The translations under genes and the position numbers were made by a program. A DNA stretch of 64,000 nt, taken from positions 2,418,001 through 2,482,000 of the forward strand of contig NZ_CP059431.1 in the NCBI RefSeq assembly GCF_013874595.1. The letters are read 5' to 3'. The notes under the pieces were generated by a model, which saw nothing but the letters and a program-made list of their open reading frames with translations, ran no database searches and was not told where the DNA came from. The stretch comes from Flavobacterium sp. xlx-214. GTDB taxonomy: Bacteria > Bacteroidota > Bacteroidia > Flavobacteriales > Flavobacteriaceae. Each line of letters begins with the position of its first letter. Position 1 is the first letter of the stretch. Of this stretch, positions 26,164 through 35,182 are shown piece after piece.

Positions 26164-27003
26164 TTATTTTTTTTCAATTACATAATAACCATGTTCTTCA
26201 ATCATTTTTTTGCCTTTTGCACTTTTTTCAAAATCAATAAAAGGCTTTACTTTTTCCCAAGAATCAGCTAAAACAAATTGATATAGAGGACGTTGAAAAA
26301 AATACAAACTGTTATTAATTGTATTTGGATCGATAGGAGAATAAGCTTCTGAAGTTTTGGTTTCTTTAATTTTTAGAATTTTAAATGCTGTATTTACTGC
26401 AGGATCATGCCCTACGTAACCTGCACCAACATATCCAATCCCCGATTTATCGGCTTTTACGCCTTCTAAAATCTGTGCATTTCCTGTCATTTCTTTAGCA
26501 GCATTTGAAAACTCAATCTTTAATTTCTTCTTAACAAAAGAATGTGTTCCTGAACTACTTTGACGCCCATAGATGTTGATTGGTAAATTAGAATCGGTAA
26601 TTTCAGACCAATTGGTAATTTCACCACTTAAAATTTTACCTAAAGTTGGCAAATCAATTTCTGTTAAAGGCAAATCTTTATGTACAATAAAAGCAGTTGC
26701 ATCTTCTGCAAAAACAACCGTTTTAAGTTCAATATTCATGTCTTTAAATTGTTGTTTTTCTTCATCAGATAACGGTCTAGATGAGTTAGCAATATCTGCC
26801 TGCCCGTTTAATAAAGAAGTAATTCCTAATCCTGAGCCACCACCAGATATGGCAATGCTAAACTTAGGATTAATTTCGGTATACTTTTCTGCTAAATTTA
26901 CAGCTAAATTTACCTCAGTATCAGATCCTTTCATTTTTACAGAACTGTTTTTACTGCATGCAAAAAGAGAAAATATACCTACTACAAACAAAAGTTTTTT
27001 CAT
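26164..27003 (-). CDS. pstS: Phosphate-binding lipoprotein PstS
   Basis: Periplasmic substrate-binding component of the Pst importer. The signal MKKLLFVVGIFSLFAC has a lipobox (LFAC), so it is membrane-tethered rather than free. Phosphate-binding motifs are seen: KGSDTEVNLA near residue 25, SGGGSGLGITSLLNGQADIA near residue 53, and GRQSSSGTHSFVKKKL near residue 146. At 279 residues it belongs to the shorter PstS type. It is the first gene of the operon and is preceded by a candidate Pho-box promoter (27043-27086). Confidence 0.96.
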   Translation of the reverse strand: MKKLLFVVGIFSLFACSKNSSVKMKGSDTEVNLAVNLAEKYTEINPKFSIAISGGGSGLGITSLLNGQADIANSSRPLSDEEKQQFKDMNIELKTVVFAEDATAFIVHKDLPLTEIDLPTLGKILSGEITNWSEITDSNLPINIYGRQSSSGTHSFVKKKLKIEFSNAAKEMTGNAQILEGVKADKSGIGYVGAGYVGHDPAVNTAFKILKIKETKTSEAYSPIDPNTINNSLYFFQRPLYQFVLADSWEKVKPFIDFEKSAKGKKMIEEHGYYVIEKK

Positions 27004-27042
27004 AAAGTAATTTGAATGTTACATCGGTACAAAATTGGTGTT

Positions 27043-27086
27043 TAAAGATAAATCGAGTGTTAAAGCAATATTAAGCTAATATTAAG
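27043..27086 (-). promoter_or_regulatory. Candidate Pho-box-like direct repeats and promoter of pstSCAB
   Basis: Three TTAA-headed units start at 27060, 27071 and 27082, giving an exact 11-bp period (TTAAAGCAATA, TTAAGCTAATA, TTAAG). An 11-bp period of direct repeats is the hallmark of PhoB boxes, although the bases differ from the E. coli consensus. On the minus strand the repeats end 9 nt before TATCTTTA (27043-27050), a near match to the -7 element, as expected for an activator replacing the -33 box. In AT-rich DNA a chance origin is possible. Confidence 0.4.
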
Positions 27087-27184
27087 AAGTATTTGCAATG
27101 TAAATAAATTGTAAAGAAAATCAATACAAATAGTAAGTTTAAAGTTAAGTGTTACGTAGTTTTAAGTTAATATTAATCAAACTA

Positions 27185-28777
27185 TTAAATAGGTAAAATA
27201 GGTCTGATTGCAATTTTAATTTTCTTTTGAAATAGCCAAAATACAATTAAAAAACCAATTACTACTAAAGAAACATACATCATTAGGGTGTAATAATCCA
27301 TTACTGATCTTAATAAAATGTATTTATTGAGTTCTTTACTTAAAATATTATTTGAAACAGTATCGATTTGTGTTTGATTGAATCCGTTTTTTAGAAGTTT
27401 TATCTTTAATGTTTCATATCTGTTTTCAAACATAGGATTTACTTTTTGATAATATTCCATAAATCGATTTTTATGAATTAATGAATGATAAATTGTGTAA
27501 TAATTTACCAAAATACCACTAACGGTAAATCCTAAGAATCGAACCAATAAACAAAAAGCGGCTGCAGATGGTGCTAAATAATAAGCAACACTTGAAATAC
27601 AATATAAAATAGTTGGTACCATTATTAAGCCAATACCCAAACCATGCATGAACATAGGTAAAAAGTAATTAGACTCATTTCCATAATAAAACATTTCCTG
27701 ATTCATTACAAAGTGATAACTAAACAAAGAAGCAAAACCTACTATCCAAACAATAAAAACACTTTTTTTATTAATTAAATGCACGCACGCATAAAACACA
27801 CCTAAAACAATGCCTATTATATTTACAGCATACATATAGGAAACATGCTTAGGATCCATTCCTAATACGGAACGAAAAAACTGACCAGAGTATGAAAACG
27901 AAAATCGACAAATGTACATGAGAAACAAAAGTGAAATGCCAATAATAAATTTATAAAAAGATAAAATCGTTAGATTGATATAAGGTCGTTTTAAAGCATA
28001 CTGTCTTACTACAAACAAAATGAAACTCGCCAAAGATGCTATAACAATTAGTACTATTTTTTTTGATTGAAACCAATAATACTGTTGTCCAAAAACACTG
28101 CAATATCCTAAACCTATTAAAAAAAAGGAAAATAAAAAAAAGCTGGGAAAATCTAACTGTACCAAAGGTGTTGTTCTTATTTCAACATTAATTTTCATAG
28201 TAATAAGCACCAATAATAAATTTACTGCGTACGTAAAAACAGCACACTGAAACAATAAATTAAAATTGAAATGATCAATAAAATCTGCTGTTATTAAATT
28301 ATTGAATGAGCTAGCACAAAGCAACATACCAAAAAACAAACTGTAACTTATTTCTTTAGCTCTAAACGTTTTAATTTTTAACGCCATCATTGATAAATAC
28401 AAATTAACAGCACTTGCAAAGAGCATTCCTTGAAAAAAACGAGTTAAATATATAATGTACAAATTAGTGCTTTGAAACAATATTAAGCAACAAAGTAATT
28501 GTACCAATTGAAAAACAATAAAGTAACGTTTGTATGTAAAATAAGAATAAAACCTGCGTTCTAAACTGTAAAAAGCTACAAAACCCGCATAGTATAAGGT
28601 AACCGTAAACTGTACTTGGTTAGGTTCAATACCAAAATACCCCGTTGCTGCAGTAACATTTGCAACAGGCAAGAAAAATAAAATCATGTTGGGGACTAAA
28701 AGTACAAACAACAATATTTTAGCCCAAGCTTTTGAAATGTTAGCATTAAAAATGGGACTAATAGTACTATTTTCCAT
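27185..28777 (-). CDS. MFS efflux transporter (EmrB-like, 14-helix type)
   Basis: A 530-residue inner membrane protein with about 14 hydrophobic segments. It starts 11 nt inside the end of an HlyD-family adaptor gene, and a TolC-family gene lies upstream. This layout identifies it as the inner membrane pump of a tripartite proton-driven exporter. Helix 1 begins ILLFVLLVPNMILFFLPVAN. A YYTIYHSLIHKNRFMEYYQK periplasmic loop near residue 426 and the amphipathic end FQKKIKIAIRPILPI are seen. The classical EmrB motif C is poorly conserved, so the substrate range (drugs, fatty acids, bile-salt-like compounds) cannot be predicted. Confidence 0.85.
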   Translation of the reverse strand: MENSTISPIFNANISKAWAKILLFVLLVPNMILFFLPVANVTAATGYFGIEPNQVQFTVTLYYAGFVAFYSLERRFYSYFTYKRYFIVFQLVQLLCCLILFQSTNLYIIYLTRFFQGMLFASAVNLYLSMMALKIKTFRAKEISYSLFFGMLLCASSFNNLITADFIDHFNFNLLFQCAVFTYAVNLLLVLITMKINVEIRTTPLVQLDFPSFFLFSFFLIGLGYCSVFGQQYYWFQSKKIVLIVIASLASFILFVVRQYALKRPYINLTILSFYKFIIGISLLFLMYICRFSFSYSGQFFRSVLGMDPKHVSYMYAVNIIGIVLGVFYACVHLINKKSVFIVWIVGFASLFSYHFVMNQEMFYYGNESNYFLPMFMHGLGIGLIMVPTILYCISSVAYYLAPSAAAFCLLVRFLGFTVSGILVNYYTIYHSLIHKNRFMEYYQKVNPMFENRYETLKIKLLKNGFNQTQIDTVSNNILSKELNKYILLRSVMDYYTLMMYVSLVVIGFLIVFWLFQKKIKIAIRPILPI

Positions 28778-29819
28778 TGCTTTTTACTGTAACTTCAACA
28801 TTCATTCCTGTTTTAAGCATTTGTAATGTTTGAGCATCAGGGCCTGTAAGTTCAATTTTCACTGGAATTCTTTGTACTATTTTCACAAAGTTTCCTGTAG
28901 CATTATCAGGTGCTAATAATGAAAAACTAGAACCTGTACCAGGTGCAAAAGCAATTATTTTTCCGGTAAATTCAATATCTGGAAAAGCATCAGCTACCAC
29001 CACTACTCTATCATTTATTTTAAATTGAGCTATTTGTGTTTCTTTAAAATTAGCAATAACCCATTTAGGTGTATCATCGTTTACCATGTATGCCAAGTGA
29101 TCACCCATTTTTATCATTTGCCCTTCTTCAATACTTCTTTTTCCTAAACGTCCGTTATATGGTGCCGTAATAACGGTATAACCAATATCAATGTTTTTAC
29201 GTTGATGAATTTGATTGAGTCTGTTTTTTTCAGCCGAAATTACTTTTTGAGAGGCTTTAACATCATTAATCTTAGACAAGGCTGCTTTGTATTGTAGTTC
29301 AGTTTGATTTAAATTACTTTGAGATACCAAAAGTTGTGCTTTTACTTTTTCAAGTTGTTGTGCTGTTGCCGATTTTCTTTCAAATAATTCTTGATAACGT
29401 TGCAGTTCTAATTCTTGTTTCCAAACTTCTGCTTTTTTTGCTTCTAAACTACTTTTTACTTCGTTTGCTTGCTGAAGCAATGTATTTGTTTGACTTTCTA
29501 AAACTCCCAAAGAAGCGTTTTGTTTAGCCATATCTGCCTCAACTTCATTAGCTTCTGTAATATATTCTCTATTATCAATTACAAATAGGGTATCGCCTTT
29601 CTTTACTTCCTGAAAATCGGTAAAATAAATGGTATCCACATAACCGCCAACTCGTGAAATAATGGGGTTGATATAAGCATTTACCTGAGCATCATTAGTT
29701 GACTCATATTTTATCACCGTGAAAAGTTTTATCCCAAACCAAATAAAAACAATAACAACTAAAATCCACGCCAAAAAAGTAGTTGCTTTGGCTAATTTCT
29801 TTTTAATTTCTAAATTCAT
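28767..29819 (-). CDS. HlyD/EmrA-family periplasmic adaptor
   Basis: Membrane fusion protein of the tripartite pump. One transmembrane helix (TTFLAWILVVIVFIWFGIKL, residues about 13-32) is followed by the barrel-sandwich strand pattern TNDAQVNAYINPIISRVGGY. A long coiled-coil hairpin runs from about residue 80 to 200 (TEANEVEADMAKQN to ISAEKNRLNQIHQ). Lipoyl and beta-barrel parts end in GTGSSFSLLAPDNATGNFVK and VKIELTGPDAQ. This is the EmrA type. It overlaps the MFS gene by 11 nt and lies 2 nt after the TolC-family gene, so the three are one operon. Confidence 0.93.
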   Translation of the reverse strand: MNLEIKKKLAKATTFLAWILVVIVFIWFGIKLFTVIKYESTNDAQVNAYINPIISRVGGYVDTIYFTDFQEVKKGDTLFVIDNREYITEANEVEADMAKQNASLGVLESQTNTLLQQANEVKSSLEAKKAEVWKQELELQRYQELFERKSATAQQLEKVKAQLLVSQSNLNQTELQYKAALSKINDVKASQKVISAEKNRLNQIHQRKNIDIGYTVITAPYNGRLGKRSIEEGQMIKMGDHLAYMVNDDTPKWVIANFKETQIAQFKINDRVVVVADAFPDIEFTGKIIAFAPGTGSSFSLLAPDNATGNFVKIVQRIPVKIELTGPDAQTLQMLKTGMNVEVTVKSNGK

Positions 29820-29821
29820 GA

Positions 29822-31138
29822 TTATAAGGTTCCTTGAGTAAACTGAAGTTGGTAATAATTTTTAAAAACATTGACTTGTGCTTGAATCAATTCGAAATTT
29901 GATTTCACTACCAGCACATTAGCATCTAATAAATCGGTAATTAAAGCTGTTTGATTAAAGTAAGCATCTTTTAAAATGCGTTCATTTTCAGCAGCATATT
30001 TTGTGTTTAATTTAAAAACATCAACATATTTAAGGGCTTCATCAAAAGAAAGATACTCTTTATATAATGCTGTACGTACATCATCATTTACTTTTTCATG
30101 ATGCATGTGTGCCTGTTCTATGGCTTCCTTGGCTATTTTTTTCTTGTTTTTATTTTTGTATAGTTCTGATAACGAATATGATGCTTTAATACCAACTAAA
30201 CCCAAATGATACCAAGCATCATTATAAGGATACAGAAAAATTTGAGGATTTGAAAATTGAAAAGATCCTGTTAAACCAATTTTTACATTATTGTTGGCTT
30301 TAACTAATTCTAAATTCTTTTCTACAGCTAAAACATGAAAATGCGATTGCTTTTCTGCATAAGCATTGGTTGTTGCTTGTTGTAAAGCCTCTGAAAACAA
30401 AGGTAATTTAGGCAAATCATCTATATCAAAAATGGGTTGTACCCATTGCTCATCTTGATTACCAATTAAAACATTTAATTTTTGATTGATTTTTGTCCGT
30501 TGATTTTCAATTTCAATCAAAGTCATTTTACGTTTTGATAATTCTAGTTCAGCTCTTAAAACATCACTTTGTAAAATAACGCCTAAATCAAAAAGGTCTT
30601 TAATTTCTTTTAATTGATGTTCTTTTTCTTTCATATCAGTCAGTAAAGCAGCTCTTAATTCATCTTGTAAGAATAAATCTAAAAACAGATGAACTGCTTG
30701 TAATTTAACCGTAGCTTCTGTTTCTAAAAACAATTCTTTTTGTAAGCAGGCTTCAATTTCTTTAAGCTTGACCGTATTTTTCTTTTTTAAACCTTCGTAA
30801 ATAGATAAATAGAAATTGGCATTTGTAGCATATAATGTATGAATAACATCATGTTGCGAAGGTTTTTCGAACAATCCACTATCATAAATAGGAAAATTAG
30901 TTGCTTTATCTACCGAAGCATTTACAGAAATATCAGGTAATTTGTTGTTTTGAGCATCGTCAACATCAAGAAACGATTGCTCTAATTCATGCTCGGCAAT
31001 TTTAATTTCTTTACTGTGAACAGCTACTTTCTCTAGAAGTGTGTTAATGGATACCTTTTGTTGATTTTGGTTTTGAGCAAAAAGCACTCCCGTTATCAGA
31101 TAAAAAATGACGGTAGTAATGCCCGATTTTGTTTTCAC
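29822..31138 (-). CDS. TolC-family outer membrane efflux protein
   Basis: Outer membrane channel of the tripartite pump, 438 residues. The signal peptide is MKTKSGITTVIFYLITGVLFAQ. Two internally similar helical repeats follow, with LEKVAVHSKEIKIAEHELEQ at the start of the first, and the outer-membrane-factor pattern QKELFLETEATVKLQAVHLF. The second half includes ALYKEYLSFDEALKYVDVFK and ends in LIQAQVNVFKNYYQLQFTQG. It is the first gene of the operon and divergent from an AraC-type regulator, with a TAATTTTG element close to the start. Confidence 0.92.
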   Translation of the reverse strand: MKTKSGITTVIFYLITGVLFAQNQNQQKVSINTLLEKVAVHSKEIKIAEHELEQSFLDVDDAQNNKLPDISVNASVDKATNFPIYDSGLFEKPSQHDVIHTLYATNANFYLSIYEGLKKKNTVKLKEIEACLQKELFLETEATVKLQAVHLFLDLFLQDELRAALLTDMKEKEHQLKEIKDLFDLGVILQSDVLRAELELSKRKMTLIEIENQRTKINQKLNVLIGNQDEQWVQPIFDIDDLPKLPLFSEALQQATTNAYAEKQSHFHVLAVEKNLELVKANNNVKIGLTGSFQFSNPQIFLYPYNDAWYHLGLVGIKASYSLSELYKNKNKKKIAKEAIEQAHMHHEKVNDDVRTALYKEYLSFDEALKYVDVFKLNTKYAAENERILKDAYFNQTALITDLLDANVLVVKSNFELIQAQVNVFKNYYQLQFTQGTL

Positions 31139-31158
31139 AATTAGCTATATTTTTTTGA

Positions 31159-31166
31159 CAAAATTA
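31159..31166 (-). promoter_or_regulatory. Candidate -7 element (TAATTTTG) for the efflux operon
   Basis: Exact TAnnTTTG on the minus strand, 20 nt before the TolC-family start, in the 105-bp divergent region shared with the AraC gene. TTTG sequences upstream are at the wrong spacing. Confidence 0.5.
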
Positions 31167-31231
31167 GAGACAAAACACAAAGACGCGTCACGTAAAAAAG
31201 TCAATTATTTATTCAAATCAGCCAAAATATC

Positions 31232-31239
31232 TATCTTTG
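31232..31239 (+). promoter_or_regulatory. Candidate -7 element (TATCTTTG) for the AraC gene
   Basis: Exact TAnnTTTG ending only 4 nt before the ATG at 31244. If this is the promoter, transcription begins at or near the start codon, giving a leaderless message. Confidence 0.5.
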
Positions 31240-31243
31240 TAAA

Positions 31244-32035
31244 ATGAATATAGTTAATACGATTTTTGAAGTAGAATTAGAAAAAGATGCTGTTTTTATA
31301 GTACATGAAAAATTTGAAAGAACTTTTAATAAACATCAACATTCTAAAGGGCAATTAAGTTATGTAGAAGATGGAATTGCTTATATATCAATAGAAAATC
31401 AACAATTTGTAATACCTGCAAAGCACTTTGTTTGGATTCCTAAAAACGTTCCTCATGAGTTAAAGGTGGCGCATTCTGCCACCCAACTGCATTCTATTTA
31501 TTTTCCTGTAGTTACAGCAAAAGAAGATTCATTTTATGAGCAATTTGGTATTTATCCAGCCAATGATTTAATTATTGAACTTATTCGTTTTACAGAAAGA
31601 TGGAACAAACAATCCATTACATCAAAAAATGAATTTTCGGAACTACTTTTTGGACTCTTTCACATATTGTCAGAAGAAAAAAATAAGCAACTTTCTATTA
31701 TGCTTCCTTTTTCTGAAGATGCTAAAATGATTAAGATTATTGATTATATAGAGCAATATTACGGTACTAATTTATCTATTGAAATGATGACGCAACACTT
31801 TAATATGAGCGAAAGAACTTTTACCCGATGGTTTAAAAAAGAATTAGGAATTACCTTTAAACAATATGTAAAATCGGTACGAATTACCAAAGCCATAGAG
31901 TTTTTACTGAAAACTAATTTAAGTATTTCTGAAATTGCAAATAAAGTAGGATATGATTCATTACCCTCATTTAGCAAAATTTTTCACGAGTTTACAGGTA
32001 AACGTCCACATGAAATGCGAAAAGAGTTAAAATAA
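31244..32035 (+). CDS. AraC-family transcriptional regulator of the efflux operon
   Basis: A 263-residue regulator. The N-terminal cupin-like sensing domain (residues about 15-110) shows GQLSYVEDGIAYISIENQQF and WIPKNVPHELKV. The C-terminal double helix-turn-helix has MMTQHFNMSERTFTRWFKKE near residue 180 and the second helix-turn-helix ISEIANKVGYDSLPSFSKIF with GKRPHEMRK near the end. It is divergent from the TolC-EmrA-MFS operon, with about 105 bp between them, so it most likely controls that pump in response to a small ligand. The ligand is unknown. Confidence 0.92.
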   Translation: MNIVNTIFEVELEKDAVFIVHEKFERTFNKHQHSKGQLSYVEDGIAYISIENQQFVIPAKHFVWIPKNVPHELKVAHSATQLHSIYFPVVTAKEDSFYEQFGIYPANDLIIELIRFTERWNKQSITSKNEFSELLFGLFHILSEEKNKQLSIMLPFSEDAKMIKIIDYIEQYYGTNLSIEMMTQHFNMSERTFTRWFKKELGITFKQYVKSVRITKAIEFLLKTNLSISEIANKVGYDSLPSFSKIFHEFTGKRPHEMRKELK

Positions 32036-32063
32036 AAACACTTGCAATTTTTTGCAAGTGTTT
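32034..32063. terminator. Terminator between the AraC and SDR genes
   Basis: A 12-bp perfect stem, AAACACTTGCAA (32036-32047) with TTGCAAGTGTTT (32052-32063) and a TTTT loop. The T-rich tract is better on the minus strand, so it serves the SDR gene and probably the AraC gene as well. Confidence 0.8.
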
Positions 32064-32067
32064 GGGT

Positions 32068-32811
32068 TTATTCTTTTAAAATGGTGATGCCATCTGCTTG
32101 AGCTTTAGGTAAAATAGTAACATCTGCAATTTGCACATGTTTTGGCTGATTTACTACAAAAGCAATATTTTCAGCAATATCTTCGGCTTGTAAAGGTTCA
32201 TAACCTTGATATACTTTTTCAGCTGTATCAGCATCGCCTTTAAATCGTACCAAAGAAAACTCGGTTTCTACTGCTCCTGGAGCTATTGATGTAACTTTAA
32301 TTCCTAAAGGTAAAAAATCTAAACGCATACCTTTTGTTAAAGCTTCAACTGCCCATTTAGATGCACAGTAAGTGGTTCCGTTAGTATATACTTGCTTTCC
32401 TGCAATGGAAGATAAATTAATAATATGTGCATTTTTTGATTGCTGTAAAAAAGGTAAACATGCGCGTGTAACGTAAATTAATCCTTTTACATTAATATCA
32501 ATCATGGCATCTAAATCATCTAAATCTGCATCTTGAAAACGCGCCAAACCGTGTGCATTGCCAGCATTATTAATTAAAACATCAATATTTTGCCAATTAA
32601 CAGGTAAACTCTTAAAAGCAGAAAAAACCTCTTCTTTATTAGCTACATCAAAAGTAAGCAAAAGCGTTTCTGTATTATGCAATTTATTTTGTAATTGTTG
32701 TAAGCGTTCTGTACGTCTACCACATAAAATTAAACGATTTCCATTTGCTAATGCCATTGCTGTTGCATAACCAATTCCTGAACTTGCACCTGTAATAACA
32801 ATTGTTTTCAT
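32068..32811 (-). CDS. Short-chain dehydrogenase/reductase, YdfG-like
   Basis: A 247-residue NAD(P)-dependent oxidoreductase. The cofactor motif is TGASSGIGYATA near residue 6, with LCGRRTERL after it, which suggests NADP through the two arginines. NNAGNAHG lies near residue 86. The catalytic set is serine in INLSSIAGK and Tyr/Lys in TYCASKW, near residues 135-152. The best match by layout is the YdfG type (serine or 3-hydroxy acid dehydrogenases); the actual substrate is open. A TAACTTTG element lies 21 nt upstream, and the gene appears monocistronic. Confidence 0.9.
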   Translation of the reverse strand: MKTIVITGASSGIGYATAMALANGNRLILCGRRTERLQQLQNKLHNTETLLLTFDVANKEEVFSAFKSLPVNWQNIDVLINNAGNAHGLARFQDADLDDLDAMIDINVKGLIYVTRACLPFLQQSKNAHIINLSSIAGKQVYTNGTTYCASKWAVEALTKGMRLDFLPLGIKVTSIAPGAVETEFSLVRFKGDADTAEKVYQGYEPLQAEDIAENIAFVVNQPKHVQIADVTILPKAQADGITILKE

Positions 32812-32831
32812 AAAATTACTTTACTTTTCTG

Positions 32832-32839
32832 CAAAGTTA
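32832..32839 (-). promoter_or_regulatory. Candidate -7 element (TAACTTTG) for the SDR gene
   Basis: Exact TAnnTTTG on the minus strand, 20 nt upstream of the ATG, between it and the end of the AsmA-like gene. No clear -33 element. Confidence 0.45.
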
Positions 32840-32849
32840 CATTACATTT

Positions 32850-35135
32850 TTAAATTACGGTTTGTTTTAATCCTTGCATTATGTTTAACCATAAAAAATT
32901 AAAAAACGAACAATCTTTCTTGCGTTCAACTTCTTTAATTTCTGTTTTCCTTAAACCATCCGTATCTGTTCTAATAACCATATTTGCAGCTGCACTAACA
33001 AGTTTACGCTCTTTATTTTCTTTATTAAAAACCTTCATTTGTAAATTTGCAAAACTCATTGCAAAATCACCATTAGAAACCGCATTATTACCAGAGAAAT
33101 TAAAAATCATACGATCAATGGTTCCACTTGCACTTACATTCATATAAGGTTTTAAAAACGGATTCATACCTGTTGCTGGAAAATTATTTAAATCGCCATT
33201 AATATTGAATTTATCCGTTTTATCCATGATATCAAAACTCCAACTAGCAACCAATTTTGCTTTGTCCATAAACTGAGTTTGAACATTTATTTGAGTTGTT
33301 GGTCCTGAACTACGTTTGTATCCGCTGTAAATATTTTTTGCTGTAATATTAAAGTTTGTAAATGATAGTTTGCCTGGTTGCGCACCACCACCTGCGCCTT
33401 CTTCATAGGTAAGGGTAGAATTTTTAATTTTTAAAGTACCAACTTCAAAAGGGAACTTTACATTACGCAGTTTGTAGCTGTATAAATGATTTTCTTTAGG
33501 TTCATTAGGAATAGATGCATCACGATAAATTGATGCGTTTACATTATTTATGACTACTTCATTGAATTTAAAATAAAGCTCTTCTTGCTTATCAAACCCC
33601 CATTGGTAATTATTAAATTGTATGGCACCCATCGAAACATTGTAATAATCTTCACCATATTTTAAAGTTTTAGCATGCTGACTTCGCGTTAATTTAGGCA
33701 CCATTTTAAAATCTTTAACTGTTGCATTAGATTGTTTTACAACAATTCCGTTAGAATGTATGGTATAATTTTTACCTGAATCAAATTTTATCTTACCTGT
33801 TGAAAGAACAGGATCTTTGTACGAAAAAGGAATTTTAGACAACACCGTTTTATCATTAATTTCAATATTATTTAGTGTTAAATTAAAATCGTCAACAGTT
33901 AGTTTGTTTTGTTTTCCTGAAGCATCTTTTAAAACATAATCGGCATCTTTTACAACTAGCTTATTAATTAAAACAACATCGTTTAATTTACTTGGTTCAC
34001 TTGTTTTTTTGTTAGTACCTTTTTTAGGAATATGAACAAATTGCGGGTTATTTAACTGAAATTCTTCAATTAATAAATGCTCTTGTACCCTATTGGATAT
34101 TTTCTTTATTTTTATGTTTACATTGTTAACGTCAAGAATTCCTAAAGAATTAAATGACGATTTTTTGATGTTTAATTCGCCAATATCCATTCTAAACGGA
34201 ATTAAAGGCTGAATGATATTTTCTGCATCCTTTTTTGCTTGTTGAAAAACCGTTTGATTTTTTTGATCTAGAATTCGTACGTTAATAGAATCTATATCAA
34301 TGGCACCAATATTTACAAAAAGATCTAGTTTATCATATCCCCAATCGGTATTTTTAAGTGCTAGCTTAGGAACTTCAACCAATAAACGAGTATTTGATTC
34401 GGTTGCTTTACTTTTAAACTCTTTTCTTGATATATAAGGTTGCAATCTAAAATTATTGATTTCAATATGATCTGTATTAACTTCTATTTTATTAGATTTT
34501 ACCACTTGCATATCGTTTACAACACTGTAAACCGAATCAATTTTAAATTTATAATCGGTATAGGTAAAAGGAATATCTTTTTTAACGGTATACTGCCCCA
34601 TATGAATACCGTTAATTTCTGCATTAAAGTTATACACTTCGTGTAATAAAGAATCGCCTTTGGTATTCATCATTTTTACATAAGCGTTTTCGACTTTAAT
34701 TTTATCAATATCAATAATTTCTGGTAGCTTAGATTCTGATTTTAAGGTATCACGAACTTCTGGTTTTAAAACGGTTATATGCGGACCAATTACTGATATG
34801 GTATAAGCTTTTAGATTTTTATTTTTTAAAAGTTCGTAAAAATTAACACCTGTAACACTTATTTTATCAACATCCCCATAAAAATCGATGTCTTTTCTAA
34901 TATTGGCATTTTTTTTAGGTGTAAGTTTTGCTTTTTCAACAGATAAACTATTACTAAAAACAGAAAAATTCATGTCTTCGTACGTTAAGTCATATGCAGT
35001 ATCGTTTTTCTCCTCAATGATTTTAGGTAGCTGATTTTTTATGATAATATTGATGGTGATATTTGCAATTACGGCTAATAAAATTAGCGATAAAAAAATA
35101 ATCCCAATTATCTTTAAAGGTTTAGTAATTTTCAT
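32850..35135 (-). CDS. AsmA-like membrane-anchored periplasmic protein
   Basis: A 761-residue protein with one N-terminal helix (LKIIGIIFLSLILLAVIANI) and a long periplasmic body of repeating beta-strand units (for example IDKIKVENAYVKMMNTKGDS, FPFEVGTLKIKNSTLTYEEG). This is the architecture of AsmA/YhdP/TamB-type proteins that move phospholipids or assist outer membrane assembly. The C-terminal part has SFANLQMKVFNKENKER. No enzymatic motif is seen. I chose the ATG at 35135 (MKITKPLK); the frame is open to 35186 but would overlap the ABC gene. It follows the ABC exporter gene after 47 nt, so a common envelope role is plausible. Confidence 0.75.
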   Translation of the reverse strand: MKITKPLKIIGIIFLSLILLAVIANITINIIIKNQLPKIIEEKNDTAYDLTYEDMNFSVFSNSLSVEKAKLTPKKNANIRKDIDFYGDVDKISVTGVNFYELLKNKNLKAYTISVIGPHITVLKPEVRDTLKSESKLPEIIDIDKIKVENAYVKMMNTKGDSLLHEVYNFNAEINGIHMGQYTVKKDIPFTYTDYKFKIDSVYSVVNDMQVVKSNKIEVNTDHIEINNFRLQPYISRKEFKSKATESNTRLLVEVPKLALKNTDWGYDKLDLFVNIGAIDIDSINVRILDQKNQTVFQQAKKDAENIIQPLIPFRMDIGELNIKKSSFNSLGILDVNNVNIKIKKISNRVQEHLLIEEFQLNNPQFVHIPKKGTNKKTSEPSKLNDVVLINKLVVKDADYVLKDASGKQNKLTVDDFNLTLNNIEINDKTVLSKIPFSYKDPVLSTGKIKFDSGKNYTIHSNGIVVKQSNATVKDFKMVPKLTRSQHAKTLKYGEDYYNVSMGAIQFNNYQWGFDKQEELYFKFNEVVINNVNASIYRDASIPNEPKENHLYSYKLRNVKFPFEVGTLKIKNSTLTYEEGAGGGAQPGKLSFTNFNITAKNIYSGYKRSSGPTTQINVQTQFMDKAKLVASWSFDIMDKTDKFNINGDLNNFPATGMNPFLKPYMNVSASGTIDRMIFNFSGNNAVSNGDFAMSFANLQMKVFNKENKERKLVSAAANMVIRTDTDGLRKTEIKEVERKKDCSFFNFLWLNIMQGLKQTVI

Positions 35136-35182
35136 AATAGCAACATTTTTACATAAATGTAACAAAAAATGCAATACAAAAA

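Noticed and set aside
26573..27010. Long open frame on the plus strand opposite pstS (145 codons)
   Set aside because: It is antisense to a clear PstS reading frame, its composition is skewed, and no promoter or family match is seen.
27162..27176. Further TTAA motifs with an 11-bp spacing beyond the pstS box
   Set aside because: Only two units, in a very AT-rich stretch far from the promoter; not distinguishable from chance.
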